Positions 30,961-42,395 of a stretch of DNA of 64,000 nucleotides are shown here, in pieces. Positions within the stretch are counted from its first letter, which is position 1; every line of letters begins with the position of its first letter. The notes beneath the pieces are model-generated. The model saw only the letters and a list, made by a program, of their open reading frames with translations, was not told the DNA's origin and did no database searches. Location: contig CM030867.1 in assembly GCA_018105865.1 (NCBI GenBank), positions 5,194,369 through 5,258,368 of the forward strand, read 5' to 3'. A program made the translations under genes and the position numbers. Source of the stretch: Metaphire vulgaris. Its lineage: Eukaryota; Annelida; Clitellata; Crassiclitellata; Megascolecidae.

Positions 30961-31893
30961 GACCTGGGCTATCCAGGCCATAGTTCAGACAGCTCTGACT
31001 AATACCCAGGTCCACTCAGCACGGCCTGTGCCCCATCTCTTCCATAATCAAATGAATGCATCTACACTGTTTGGGCATCTGGCAAGGACTACCCACAGAG
31101 GATCATCACAGAGCAATTAAACTATACCTTGGCCGTCCACATCTACCCTTGCAGGACCTACCGTGTTGCCGACCATCAAGCACGTAGACCTGGTGGTCAA
31201 CAAATACCTCCAGCCACTGACCTGACCTTTGGCCTGCAAACAGCTTGGAAAGTATGTCAGGTTGAGGGAAGGAGTGGCTGCCTGTTTACCAATCTTCAAT
31301 GTACATTGGGCAAAATTATATAAATCAAGAAATCTGTAAGCCCTTAACTTTCGATGCCGACTTATACATGGGCCATAGCAAACTTGTTAATTTTTGGCCT
31401 TAGAAAGGCGGCCAACTTATCTGTGAAGCCAACCAATAAGCGGGTATTTACGGTACATCAGGTGCAAGACGGCTGTATACTCGCACCATCAATGTCAGCC
31501 CATACCGCTTCAGAGACCTGGTCTATGTCCGTCGACGACATAACACTTTTCTACCCTCTGCTACCAATGCCTCCTAATAACTGTCCAGTTTCAGCCGCAC
31601 TTCTGCTCCACTCGGTATGAAGATTTCTTATGTTACATTATATATTCTGTGCCAGCTGACAAGCAAGTGTCATGGCCCAAAAGGTGAATGCCATCGATTT
31701 GTAATATCACCAATATGTGAAATGCATTCACTTTAACATTATATATACATATATCGTTTTAAAATCAATATATTTTGCAATGTAATGATGTCATCAACTT
31801 CCGGTTAATTAAAATGCATAGAGAGTTCATTTCTAAGTGTGATCATCAAATTTCATAGCTGTATCCCCAAGCAATCTCCAGTTGCAGCAGTTC
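30961..31893. other. Unassigned intron DNA
   Basis: 31350-31455 has GCCGACTTATACATGGGCC and AAGCGGGTATTTACGGTA, the type of end seen in the TA-flanked CCGTATA/CCGTATTT MITEs, so it may be a decayed copy. The rest shows nothing. Confidence 0.4.
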
Positions 31894-31897
31894 ATAT

Positions 31898-32490
31898 TGT
31901 GATAGGCGCGCTATATAAGAACCATGCACGAGACGACCGTGGGTGTTACCGCCGTGACATTTTTTGTAGCCTGGCAAACGGTGAATGTTACAGCAGCACC
32001 AGCCAGCAGCCTGGCAGAGATGACTGAGACCGTTAACCTATTATAAGGCCAGAAGATACGAATGTTGAAGGCCACATGACCGACGCCGCTATAAAATCCG
32101 TGCAGAGAAAGAGACAGAGACGATGGCCAAACTAGACTTGTTCTTTTAACTGTCTTCTTTTAATCTACGTTAACATTTTAACAACTGTGAAATCTGACGT
32201 TTCCCGGGTCTGATCAGAAGAGGAAGTCAGCTCTAAATGCCTGCCATTAAACAAAAAGGGCAGTTCTGTTTTATTTTGTATTCAGTGTTAAGCCGTCAGG
32301 CTAGTGTTTTCTCGTGCTACTGAACAGTCAAGTTATTAACAGTTTTTCAAATACAGTTGACAATTAATATTTTGTGTTTTTGTATCTTTGTTTACTCTTT
32401 GTGCATGCAGTTCTTCCCCTAAGACGAGTTCACTATAGCGAGCATTACTAAATTACTAGACTCACTTGTCAATCAGAACAGCACGTCACA
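31898..32490 (+). repeat. 5' LTR of the gypsy element
   Basis: Begins TGTGATAGGCGCGCTATATA, which includes a TATATAAG promoter-like box, and ends CACGTCACA. It is about 593 bp and aligns with the 3' LTR with scattered differences, so insertion is not recent. AAATGGGGTCTCCGTCC follows; the TGG at 32494 starts a plausible tRNA primer-binding site. Confidence 0.85.
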
Positions 32491-32674
32491 AAATGGGGTC
32501 TCCGTCCAAGAATGAATTTTAATAGGAAAAAATATCGTTTGGCTGTTCATTTTTTCAAGAGGCCTGAGATTGCTCTTTATTAGAACTTTATAGTTCTATG
32601 GAAATTTAATTTTTTTTGTGGGGGGGCGCCTCTAGCCATTTTTGTGCTGATTCAATGAATCTAGCACCTTTAAC

Positions 32675-34044
32675 CAGAGATGTGCGGATCGCAGATAGAT
32701 CCGCAGGCAGAGTCAGGTCCGCAAGGATTTAATGGATCCGCGGACCTTGGCGGACCCAAGTATCAAATAGCCGGCGGGCACGGATTATCTGCGGATCCTG
32801 GCAACTGACAACACGCACACACAGACACACAAATAAATACACATGGCGCACTGCTATTTGCGACCTTTTCAAATTACCTCCCTGAATTTTATGGCTATGG
32901 CATGGTTTCCGATGACCAAAGCGGCAATTACCGCGTTGATCAACAGAAATGCTAAGTTACGAGGTTTACATCAGAGATCAGATTCACTCACGGGAGACAG
33001 CTTCCGACAAGTTCAAAGTCCAGACAACCTGCATCGGATTCCATGTCATTTAATCCCCAGCGCCGACTTTATAGGAAAACCATGAGGAGCATTGACTAGA
33101 ATGAATGGGTGAGACCTTTAAAGACCGGTGAGCAGAAATGATTTCTATTTTGATTTCAAGAAGATTTCAAATGAGAACATTTCAACAGTGATAGCGACCC
33201 TAATTCTCTTTCGAAAGAGTGCCAGTAAGATTTCGTCAAAGCCCATTGAGTAAACAAAGGGGGATTATGTCGAAGGTTTCATTTCATCAAGTTTACCAGG
33301 AGGGACAATGTCCAGGGGATTATGTCCAGGGTGAGAATGTCCGTTCCCCTTTGAAGAGCTAGGCACCCTATTGGGGAACTTGGAGCATCTTGGTTATGAA
33401 GTAACCAATTTATTGCCTAAATTTGCTTTGTACTGGTCGAGGTGTGCAATATACCTTATTCATATATGAACGTACATATAGACTCTCGAGACATTCATTC
33501 ATAGTTTACGTTCTTCACATTGCATTTCTAGCTAACCATCTAGGCTACTTTTTAAATGTAACTTACTACTGTTCGCGTTGTTGCTATTCGTTGTTACACA
33601 ATGTCGACCAAAAAAGATTCCGATAAAATGATGGAAGAGATTAAGGTTGAGAACTGAGCGAATGCTCTCTGACCAGAATTAAGTTAAAATCTGATGTGCA
33701 CACAAGCCTTATGCTAATTTTTTTATAAAGACAAGGAGGCATATCAGGGCTATGTGAGATGCAAAGTGCCGCTGTACGGAAAATAATAAAGCAGATTTGT
33801 TTCAAGACTTTTGCAGGTCAGTAATTTACAAAACCCATTATTATTATTATAAATGTCAATTTGTACAGCGCTATGTGCTTGGCGAAGGCATAGTAAAAGA
33901 CCAAATTTATTTGCCATCTGCGGATTCGCATCCTCCGCGGTTCCTTATATCGGAAATGCTCGCAGATGCAGATCCTCCTCAGATTCAAACCTCGCAGAAC
34001 CGTATTATCCGCGGTCCAAAAATTGTTGGATCCGCACAACTCTG
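32675..34044. mobile_element. hAT MITE with exact 8-bp duplication
   Basis: CCTTTAAC at 32667-32674 and 34045-34052 flanks ends CAGAGATGTGCGGATC and GATCCGCACAACTCTG (15 of 16 paired). GCGGATC and CCGCGG motifs recur inside each end. It is 1370 bp. Small frames inside show no transposase. It is inserted in the gypsy 5' internal region. Confidence 0.87.
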
Positions 34045-34047
34045 CCT

Positions 34048-34945
34048 TTAACCCCTTCAACGGGGATAAAATTTTTAGATGCCGTCACCGTACCAGGGAA
34101 TTATTTTTTGGAAAAACGTTCTTAAAAAATGAAAACTGTCAATTTTTTTGAATTTGCGATATCTCAGGCTATATAAGAGATAAGATGAGTTATACGCCAT
34201 TGTTTAGCCTTTTTACTCCTTTCTAACCATCCATGCAAAACAAAGAAATTTGGGGTAGGGTCCACTCTACGGCCTAAAATAGCACCCCCTCCCAAAAATT
34301 TTTCAAAAGTTTTGTAGCAAAAATTTTTTGGTGGTAACCCCTATCGGATAGGTGGCAAAGTTGTAGGGGCATATCAGTGGAACAAAATAAATCAATAAGT
34401 TCGAAAATCAGTCGATATTTGGTAAAGATACATCAAGTCTAACCTGAACACCTTTGTCGAAACGAAAGTATTGGCTACGAATTGCGAGAAAATTCTCTAT
34501 TTGTTTTGGAATTTGCGATATCTCAGGCTATATAAGAGCTGAGAAGATGAGTTATATGCCATTGTTTAGCCTTTTTACTCCTCTTTCTAACCATCAGTGC
34601 AAAGCAAAGAAATTTGGGGGTAGGGTCCACTCCACGGCCTAAAATAGCACCCCCTCCCAAAAAAAAATTTTCAAAGCTCTGTAGCAAAAAATTTTTTGTG
34701 GTAACCCCTATTGGATGAGCGGAAAAGTTCTAGGGAGTTATCAGTGGAACAAAATAAATCAATAAGTTTGAAAATCAGTCAACATTTGGTAAATATACAT
34801 CAATTCTAACCCAGCAAGTCGTTTTATTGAAGCGATTTCTTACACAACGCTACAAAACTTACAGGATGGCTCAGACACGTCGCACACGAATAGCGAAAGA
34901 TGGCGGCCAACGTGGCTGAGCCGTCACTCACGGTGAATGGGTTAA
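34048..34945. mobile_element. piggyBac-type MITE, copy 2
   Basis: TTAA at 34048-34051 and 34942-34945, ends TTAACCCCTTCAACGGGG and CGGTGAATGGGTTAA. The interior has two tandem units sharing GCGATATCTCAGGCTATATA, TTGTTTAGCCTTTTTACTCC and GTGGAACAAAATAAATCAAT. The left TTAA lies within the right 8-bp duplication of the adjacent hAT MITE. Confidence 0.87.
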
Positions 34946-35110
34946 TACTCATCAGTATCTTCTCTAGCCACTTATGTGCTGATTCAATGAATCATTAGCA
35001 CCATTCAAACTCGGTATCCTTTTGCTCTAGCATTTATGTGCTGATTCAAAGAATTATTAGCACTTTTGAGTATTAGAATATTTTTGCTCATATTTTGGGC
35101 TGTGAATTCA
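34946..35110. repeat. About 68-bp tandem units in the gypsy 5' internal region
   Basis: GTGCTGATTCAATGAATC(A)TTAGCAC recurs at about 32645, 34978 and 35040. It forms a short tandem array that the hAT and piggyBac insertions split. Confidence 0.7.
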
Positions 35111-35249
35111 TGCACTCATTCACACTTTGATACTCATAAGTATCTTTTTTATGTGAAGCTAATTTTTGTTTTAACCTAGCTTAGCTTTTTATTAGAAGTT
35201 TTTATGATACTAATTTTTAATTAGAAGTGGATGAGTCTGTGCACAAATA

Positions 35250-37110
35250 AACACACTATGCTCAGTTGCTCACACTTGATGAGATATTTGAATGCTCCAC
35301 AGAGCAATTAAAACAAGAGTTAGTGAACCTGATTGTAGATCCAATCCAGAGGGTTTGACCAAAATGCAGATGCAGAAACAGTTTATTACCATGCAATCAA
35401 ACACAATGTCATAGGAATCTACCCAAGACTCTGAACCTGAGACAATGATGTTAAGGCGCCTCCAGCTCCAGTTTGAAACTGATAGATAAGCTGAAAATTG
35501 AAGCTGAACAAAGGGCTAGGGAAGCCGATGAACAACGAAGGCATGAGTTCGAGTTAAAATGACTGGAACTTGAATTTCAAAGCAATGGGAAAAATCAGCA
35601 TCACCAGTAAACTGGGAATGCTTCAGCACATTGGGCTGGGACAAATCATGTCCTCAAACTCTTACCAAAGTATGTTGAGTCCAATGAGATTGACTCATAT
35701 TTAATATCTTTTGAACACATAATGCTCAAACAAAATAGCTGACATGCAATACCGCCCATATCAATTGCGCCCCTTCATTTCCGCCTCAATCAATTGCGCC
35801 CCCTTTATTTGCGCCCCCAAATTAATTGCACCCCTTCATTACCGCCCCAGGTTGTCGTTATAAAAGAAGAACTTGCAAAGTACATGCAGATGACAAAACG
35901 TCTGCGCACTCTGCAGGCTACCTATGATGCTGAAAACAAATTTGTTTTCTTGCGAAGTGTTGCCTTTAATATAGATCTTTAAACTGTCAATTGTTATTAG
36001 TATGAACCATTACATTTAGTTTAAAGTTATAGGGCACCATTATTTTAAGTGTATACTTGCAATTTATTTGTCACTCGCCATTATGTTACCGTTACGTAAC
36101 TTTAAGTTTAAAGTTATAGGGGACCAATATGTTAAGTTTAAACTAGCATTTTAGTTGCATAAAGTTTAAAATATATTGCTGAAAACAAATCTTTCTTGCA
36201 TTGTGTTGATCATGACTAAGATGGGCAGTAATGATAGGCCGGAATTGATAGTGGGCGGACAATTGGATGCGCATGCAGGGGCTGTATTGAGGCTGGGCGG
36301 AAATGCATGGGGCGGTATTGTGGCTAGGAGGAAATGCATAGGGCGATATTGATGTGGGCGGAATTGAAGGGGCGCAATTGATACTTGGGGTATCGCAGGT
36401 ACATGATGCAAAATGTGGATCAAGAGCTGTGGCCTGGCATTTTGCAGACCCAACTTACAGATAAAGCTCTTCGTGTTTTGAGTGAAATCAGCGTGAAGGA
36501 GTGCAAAGATTATAAGGTTGTAAAATCAGCTTTGCTTCAACTTTTCGAGTTTGTTCCAGAGGCCTATTGAACCTCTTTCAGAAAGCTAACTAAAAGCCCA
36601 GATGAGACTTACTCAAATTTTGCTTTTAGATTAACTTGGCCGTTTACACGTTGGTTGGAAGGTCGAGTTTATGAAGACTGAACACAGATGCGTGAAGTCT
36701 TTAAGTTAGAACAGTTTTTCATAAGCACACCAGAACCATTAAAATCTTGGTTAAGAGACAAAAGTCCCGGAGTCTGTACGAGGCAGCAAAGCTTGCAGAC
36801 CAATATGTGGCCACTCAAAAATCCTTTGGATCCAACAATCTGAATAAGCCACATTACATAAACAACACTAAGGTCACACATTCTAAGACAGTTGAAAATC
36901 AGTCTGACAACGATTGGAGCTGGAGACAGAAAACGAATACTAAGCCTTCTCGGACACATTCAGAGAAGAACAATGGTAGTTCACAGGCACAAGACCATTT
37001 CTTCCGTCTGTGTTGAGTTGTGCTTATCACAGAAGACCAGGACATGATTTCCAGTTGTGTTTCATACTTCAACGCAAGCGAGAATGTGAGAGAGAGGAAC
37101 AGCCTGAAGG
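35250..37110 (+). pseudogene. gypsy gag remnant
   Basis: Fragments in several frames: an N-terminal charged helix region (35450-35590, RAREADEQRRHEFELK, LELEFQSN), LLPKYVESNEIDSYLISFEH, then after the TIR insertion YMMQNVDQELWPGILQTQLT and LRVLSEISVKECKDYKVVKS. A zinc-knuckle-like CAYHRRPGHDFQLC follows near 37013-37060, with the second Cys replaced by His. Stops and frameshifts are numerous. It makes the capsid of the retrotransposon in an intact relative. Confidence 0.75.
35752..36390. mobile_element. TIR element with CAATTGCGCCCC repeats inside gag
   Basis: TA at 35750-35751 and 36391-36392 flanks ends CCGCCCATATCAATTGCGCC and GGCGCAATTGATACTTGGGG. Near the left end ATCAATTGCGCCCCxTTxAT recurs three to four times. 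GGCGG(A/T)ATTG units recur near the right. Removing it with one TA leaves the gag reading frame continuous. A 63-codon frame inside (35794-35982) is not recognised. Confidence 0.72.
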
Positions 37111-37179
37111 TCAACATACTCGAAATCGAGAGGTTTCTTTAGTACAAACAACACCTGGTATTGCAGGGGAATCACCAAG

Positions 37180-38575
37180 GAGTTCTTGCCATACTGTAGT
37201 CAAGCAACTATCCAGGATTTTAATGATGTTTCAAGATCTGTCGTATGTCTTCGGGACACAGGATCAAAGCAAAGTTTGGTGACTTGACAGTTGTTGAGTA
37301 CAACCGAATTTTCCGAGACAGGTGACTGTCGTCTGATTAAGGGTGTCAATGGTGATGTGAAAAGTATTCCATTGGTTGAAATTAAGCTCCCTGGCAAGTA
37401 TGCATCTGGTGTGATATACTGTGGGCTTGTTGGATACTCTTCCATTGGGAATTCATGTACTGATTGGTAGTGATATGGATCCAGTCGAGATGCCAATTCA
37501 AGAAACGTTGGTGGTAACGCGTTCGCAGACAAAGAGAATTGACCAGGCTGAGAAGAAAATTTTTCCAAATATTTCCAGATCAGATTGATCTTGTAAATAC
37601 TGATGTTTCATGTAACGAAGAACATAGCTTAGAAAAATTGTTTGACGAATCAGAGTGTGATGCCTCGTTAGCAGCTCTTACTTTACAACACAACAATCCT
37701 TTGAAAGAATTTTTTGAAGTAGCAGAGAAAGAAGATTCTCAGTTAGGAAGGAATTATTATTACCTGGAGAGAGGCTTACTTCTTAGACATTGCTATGACA
37801 GCAGTTGTCCACAAGAACCTGATTTAGGTCGGACACAGATCGTTGTTCCGACGTCGTTGAGAGATAAGGTCTTGGAGTTGGCTCATAGCAATCCTGCAGC
37901 TGGCCATCTGGGTATGATAAAAACCAAGGCTAGACTTTCCCAACATTTTTTCTGGCCTTCACTCAAGCAGGATGTTCAAGATCATGTCAGAACATGTGAC
38001 ATGTGTCAGCAACTTGACAAGAGGAAGTAGAGTAAACTTGCTCCCCTGCAAAGCTTGCCCGTCTTTTTGAATGCTTTTGACAGGGTTGCCATTGATATTG
38101 TTGGTGCACTTCCTGAAAGTAAGAGGTCTGGAAACAGGTTTCTTCTTACTCTGATTAATTTGTGTACCCACTATCCTGAAGCTGTGGCTCTTCCCCAGCA
38201 TGACACTAAGACCGTTTGTTTGGCTCTGAGTGAGATTTTTACTCGTTTTGGTTTTCCAAAAGAAATCTTGTCAGATCGTGGTCCTAAATTTATGTCTGAT
38301 CTTATGCAGCAGTTTGTTAATCAGTGTGGTATCCAATCAATAAGGACTTCTGCTTATCATCCTCAAAGTAATTCATCTTTGGAACGGTTGAACCATATTT
38401 TGAATAATACTATCCGTTCAGTTGTTGATCAGCTTGATGGAGAGTGAGCCAAGTGTGTTCCTTGGGTGATGTTTGCATACAGGGAAGTGCTTGCCAAAGG
38501 TTTGGCGTTCAGTCCCTTTGATTTCCTTTTTGGATGATCAGTTTCTCGTCCTTTATCTTTGTTGAAGAAACATGA
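37180..38575 (+). pseudogene. gypsy protease and integrase remnant
   Basis: Protease: SVVCLRDTGSKQSLV (37230-37280, D-T-G active-site motif), KGVNGDVKSIPLVEIKLPGK and HVLIGSDMDPVEMP across a frameshift. Integrase: a zinc-binding H2C2 domain (HSNPAAGHLGMIKTKARLSQ ... CDMCQ, 37876-38020); the core has RVAIDIVGALPE, LSDRGPKFMSDLMQQF and SSLERLNHILNN (the D, D and E of the catalytic triad all visible, 38082-38400); and WVMFAYREVLAKGLAFSPFD lies beyond a stop at 38445. It would cut and join retrotransposon DNA to the host genome. It is broken by stops at 38028 and 38445. Confidence 0.85.
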
Positions 38576-38599
38576 AGTTTAGATGGACTGATGAGGCAG

Positions 38600-39025
38600 A
38601 AAGTCTTTCATCGAGTTGAAGTCTCGGTTGTCGTCCAGGACACTTGATTTCAACCATCCATTTCTGGTTTCAGTGGATGCATCCGATTTAGCGTTTGGAG
38701 CAGTGCTCTTCCAAATTTACGACGACATCGAGCACATATTCTGCTTCTACAGCGGGAAGTTCACGAACACAAGAGGAGATTCGATACTGTGAAGAAAGCA
38801 TTAGCTCTTGTGCCAGCCATGAGATATTTTAGTGTGTACTGTGGAACAAGCGAAGTGGTTGTGTATACAGATCATAGTCCAATACAGTTTATACACAAAA
38901 TGAGCAACCACAATGCTAAGTTGTTCAGATGGTCTGTGGAACTGGAGCAATATTTCCTGAGAATAGCTCATACGGCTGGGAAGGACAATTTGTTGCCACA
39001 CATTGCTAGTCGATCATCACAATAA
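38600..39025 (+). pseudogene. gypsy RNase H remnant downstream of integrase
   Basis: HPFLVSVDASDLAFGAVLFQ (38660-38720, first catalytic Asp), then after a frameshift ALALVPAMRYFSVYCGTSEV and VVYTDHSPIQFIHKMSNHNA, LEQYFLRIAHTAGKDNLLPH. The V-Y-T-D-H-x-P/S and G-K-x-N-x-x-P-D/H motifs are standard for gypsy RNase H. It starts within about 30 bp of the integrase C-terminal text, so the RT fingers and palm were lost by deletion. Confidence 0.85.
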
Positions 39026-39261
39026 CACACACTTTAAGTTACCTCATTAGACATTAACACCTCACTTTAATTAAAACACACTAATGCTCTAGATTTTATA
39101 AAATTATTTTCTGCTCATATAATTGAATACAATATCCTCCAAACAAATAGTTTCAAGTTGCACGCCTAAATAGCATTTCCGATTAGTCTTTAGGCATTGA
39201 ATAGTTATATTTCGTAGATAGATTAATGTGCTATTACACAGCACAAGCTCATCTCTAGGGG

Positions 39262-40345
39262 TGTGATAGGCATGCTATATAAGAACCATGCATGAGATCA
39301 CCGCGGGTGTTACCGCCGTGACATTTTTTGTAGCCTGGCAAACGGTGAATGTTACAGCAGCGCCAGCCTGGCAGAGATGACTGAGACCGTTAACCTATCA
39401 TCTATTATATTAAGATCCTTATCTGTATGTGTGTCTGTTACCTTCAAGCGTTCTGATTTGTTGATTATTGGTAGACGGTTTAGACCGTTTAGTCCTTACG
39501 TCGCGATGCGTTGGTGGACGATAGACGACGTTGCTATTGGTAACAATTGTTCGTAGAATCGTAGTTTAACACGGTTTAGTCGAGTCATTGCAACGTCAGA
39601 GGGCTGGGCGTGCAACGACGTTGCTATTGGTAACAATTGTTCGCAGCCTGCGGTAGTTGCAACGTACATTTTAATGTACACAAAAATACGTGTACAGCGT
39701 CACAAATGGCCACAGTTGCGTGATTTTAACGTACAAAGGCCTAATTATTACGTGGCACAGAGCTTGGCTAGGTGGCGATCATTGAATTGTTGTTCAGCAT
39801 GAATTCAATGATTGGGTATTAGGTATAGGTATTGAATTAGTATTATCCTGCACTGCGAGCGAAGCGAGCGCGAGCGAAGCGAACATCTTTCTAGTAAGGC
39901 CAGAAGATACGAATTTTTAAGGCAACGTGACCGACGCCACTACAAGATCCATACAGAGAAAGAGAACGATGGGGAAACTAGACTTGTTGTTCTTTTAACT
40001 GTCTTCCTTTAATCTACGTTAACATTTTAAAAACTGTGAAATCTTATGTTTTCCAGGTCTGAGCAGAAGACGAAGTCAGCACTAAATGCCTGCCGTTAAA
40101 CAAAAAGGGCAGTTCTGTTTTGTTTATTTTGTCTTCAGTGTTAAGCCGTCAGGCTAGTTTTTCCTCGTGCTACTGAACAGTCAAGTTATTAAAAGTTTTT
40201 CATATACAGTTGACAATTAATTTTTGAAACGTTTTTGTATCTTTGTTTACTCGTTGTGCGTGCAGTTCTTCCCTTAAGACGAGTTCACTATAGCGAGCAT
40301 TACTAAATTATTAGACTCACTTGTCAACCAGAACAGCACGTCACA
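39262..40345 (+). repeat. 3' LTR of the gypsy element, containing a Helitron
   Basis: Same start TGTGATAGGC and end CACGTCACA as the 5' LTR. It is lengthened by the 494-bp insertion at 39401-39894. ATCTCTAGGGG precedes it as a weak polypurine tract. Confidence 0.85.
39401..39894 (+). mobile_element. Non-autonomous Helitron
   Basis: Begins TCTATTATATTAAGATCC and ends CATCTTTCTAG, between host A and T, without target duplication. The 5' LTR supplies the empty site (CCTAT TA TAAGG versus CCTAT CA | TAAGG). GC-rich GCGAGCGAAGCGAGCGCGAG lies near the 3' end, where Helitrons carry a hairpin, though I cannot draw a clean one. GACGTTGCTATTGGTAACAA is repeated inside (39527 and 39614). Confidence 0.82.
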
Positions 40346-40349
40346 ATAT

Positions 40350-40849
40350 ACACTATGGTGTTTAAAATTCAATGGACCCACGTTCGCGGACCCGAGCATG
40401 GCTGACGTCAGTACTTACTTTAAGAGGTTTATGGTTGGGGTAAACGATGATTGATACATGACACCTGTATTATTAGTTTAGGCAGTGGTTGGCTGCATTT
40501 ACTGTGAATCTAACCTTAAATAGGCCAGTCGACCTGCTGATTCTGTCAATGATGGTTTGCAAATGGCACAGTCTACACAGGAGAGTTATGAGGTAGATTT
40601 CTAGAAGTTATTTGAAAAGTATGAAGCCTGTAAAAACTATCTAATCCCAAAAGAGGTAAATTTAAACTTGAAATAAGAACACTGTAGTTGTACTCCAATT
40701 TCTTGTGCTTGTGATGACTGGCAGTTGAAGGCATCTGTTTCCCTGTAGTACACATCTTGCATCCACAGATAAGCAGTGCTAAAATGTATCCTTTGTACAA
40801 ACGAATTTTGGTATGCAAATAGATTGAGGAACGCCAGATATGATGATCA
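40350..40849. other. Unassigned DNA
   Basis: About 500 bp right of the gypsy element. Nothing recognised. Confidence 0.4.
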
Positions 40850-41225
40850 TGCGTCTTTATGCTGTTTCCAATCCCAATAAGATCAATATTATATCCCATA
40901 ATGCATTGCAAGGACAATGGGCGTCATGATTCATCTGGACCGCCGGCACATTGTTTACTAGACCAGAATGCATTGCGCTGTATTGTTGCCAAGAGCTGGG
41001 CCGCTGACGGTAAAACTGGGTCAAAGCGGGGCTTTTCAAAAACAACTTGTGTGATCCCAGTTAAAGCTTGTAATGCTTTAAGGGTAAAAGCATTAGTTAG
41101 CAATAGTTTTGCTGGCAAGTCATTAATTGTAGGCACCACTTGGAATTGCCTCGGACACTTGTCACGGCCGAATATTGTTTTATTGGAAGTAATTGCCTCG
41201 GCAAATAATACGAACACAGCTATAA
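40850..41225 (-). repeat. Dispersed repeat R1, uninterrupted copy
   Basis: Same family as the split copy at 29640-30960, in inverted orientation. Minus-strand text includes AACAATACAGCGCAATGCAT and TCTGGTCTAGTAAACAATG. A weak open frame of about 97 codons covers it (LLLTNAFTLKALQALTGITQ) and resembles LVSNCFTG...KDCNALW at 29.7 kb, but I do not recognise a protein. Confidence 0.55.
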
Positions 41226-41725
41226 ATGGAAAATTTAAATCAAACTTTTAATAGGTCTACATAATTCCATTTAATCTAAATATCATGGTCTATGATTCTA
41301 GTGGTTTCCACTGACCTTCACCGTTTCCGTTTGCAAATGGGGCTGCCATTCGAATTTGTGGAAAATAAAGTTAATAAATATTAATACTCACCCTAAAATG
41401 TCAAATCCGAAATTAAGTAACAAGATTTGGAAATTTTTAATTTCTCTCTGGACTCAGAGATGCTGTTACTAGTATTACTCGGTTCATACCCGGTTCTGGC
41501 AAATGGCACATCTCGGATTCGGTACTCAGTGGAAATTGTTTACCTGGTTGGTCCCTAATTAATTGATAAACTAAAGCTAACTGCCGTAGAGCGACGGTGC
41601 CTACTTAAGAAAAGAGCCAGACGTCCAGTGTCTTTTGATGGAAGCATCTTTAAATATCGGTAGACGCAACATGGCGTTTCTTTACCAAAATTCTTTGGAA
41701 AATTGCATTGACTCGCAGAAAAGTC
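41226..41725. other. Unassigned DNA
   Basis: No family recognised in about 500 bp. Confidence 0.4.
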
Positions 41726-41835
41726 TTCAGCACTGCACTGGTTCGCTACCTATTTGAGTCCTCGCACTCAGTGGCGTCGGAACGATTTTCCGTCAGGGGG
41801 TGCAGATTTTCTCAAGCTCAGTTTTCTCTTTTTCT
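41726..41835 (+). repeat. Local duplicate of an L2/MITE junction
   Basis: About 110 bp matches 42353-42464 (offset 627) with a few substitutions and a 2-bp gap. The block contains L2 coding text (HWFATYLSPRTQ-coding) joined to the left end of a CAGTGGCGTCGG MITE, so it was copied after the MITE had inserted at 42.39 kb. Confidence 0.85.
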
Positions 41836-41859
41836 GCGTTTTTAAGCGAAATTTTAGGC

Positions 41860-41896
41860 ATAAATTTCTCGACTTATTCACGAGTATATACGGTAC
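41860..41896. mobile_element. Right terminus of the CCGTATATACTCG MITE family
   Basis: AAATTTCTCGACTTATTCAC then GAGTATATACGGTA equals the right end of the elements at 27702 and 55408. Only this end is present, fused to the L2 start. Confidence 0.7.
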
Positions 41897-42395
41897 TCAA
41901 AGAATGCTTTGACGTCCTTGGTCCAGTTATTCTGAATTTCATAAATCTTTCGCTAACAGAAGGTTGTTTTCCGTCTTCCATCTACTTTTGCAAATGCCGT
42001 GGTCCACCGTCTAATAAAAATAATAATCCCTCTGCCCAAATGACTTAGCAAATTATCAGCCTATATTCAACCTAAACTTATTGAGAAAGATTCTCGACAG
42101 AGAAAATCAAATCAATTGCAAATCAAATTCACACCCATCTGTCTTCAAATGACCTTTTCCTTCACTTTCAGTTGGCATACCCCAAATATCATTCTACTGA
42201 AACTACTCAGCTATTTGTCCACGATCATATCATAAGTGCAATGAAAGACGGCAAGGTCACTGCATTAATACTTCTTGATCTATCAGCATCTTTTGATACT
42301 GTGGACCATCCATCCTCTTATACCATCTCCAGCACTGGTTTGGTCTATCTGATTCAGCACTGCACTGGTTCGCTACCTATTTGAGTCCTCGCACT

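Larger units (their letters stand above)
31898..40345 (+). mobile_element. Ty3/gypsy LTR retrotransposon, Gmr1-like domain order, dead
   Basis: Two LTRs (31898-32490 and 39262-40345) bracket gag, protease, integrase and RNase H remnants. A 4-bp duplication ATAT (31894-31897, 40346-40349) flanks the whole. The order protease, integrase, then RNase H differs from standard gypsy (RT-RNase H before integrase) and matches the Gmr1 group described from deuterostomes. The RT core between integrase and RNase H is missing. Four other elements are inserted: hAT at 32675, piggyBac MITE at 34048, a TA-flanked TIR element at 35752 and a Helitron at 39401. All coding parts carry stops or frameshifts. Confidence 0.85.

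Noticed and set aside
35794..35982. 63-codon frame as a gene inside gag
   Set aside because: Lies in a TIR insertion, no family match or conservation evidence.
31898..40345. Functional endogenous retrovirus
   Set aside because: No envelope-like frame, RT lost, many stops; it is a degraded gypsy retrotransposon.
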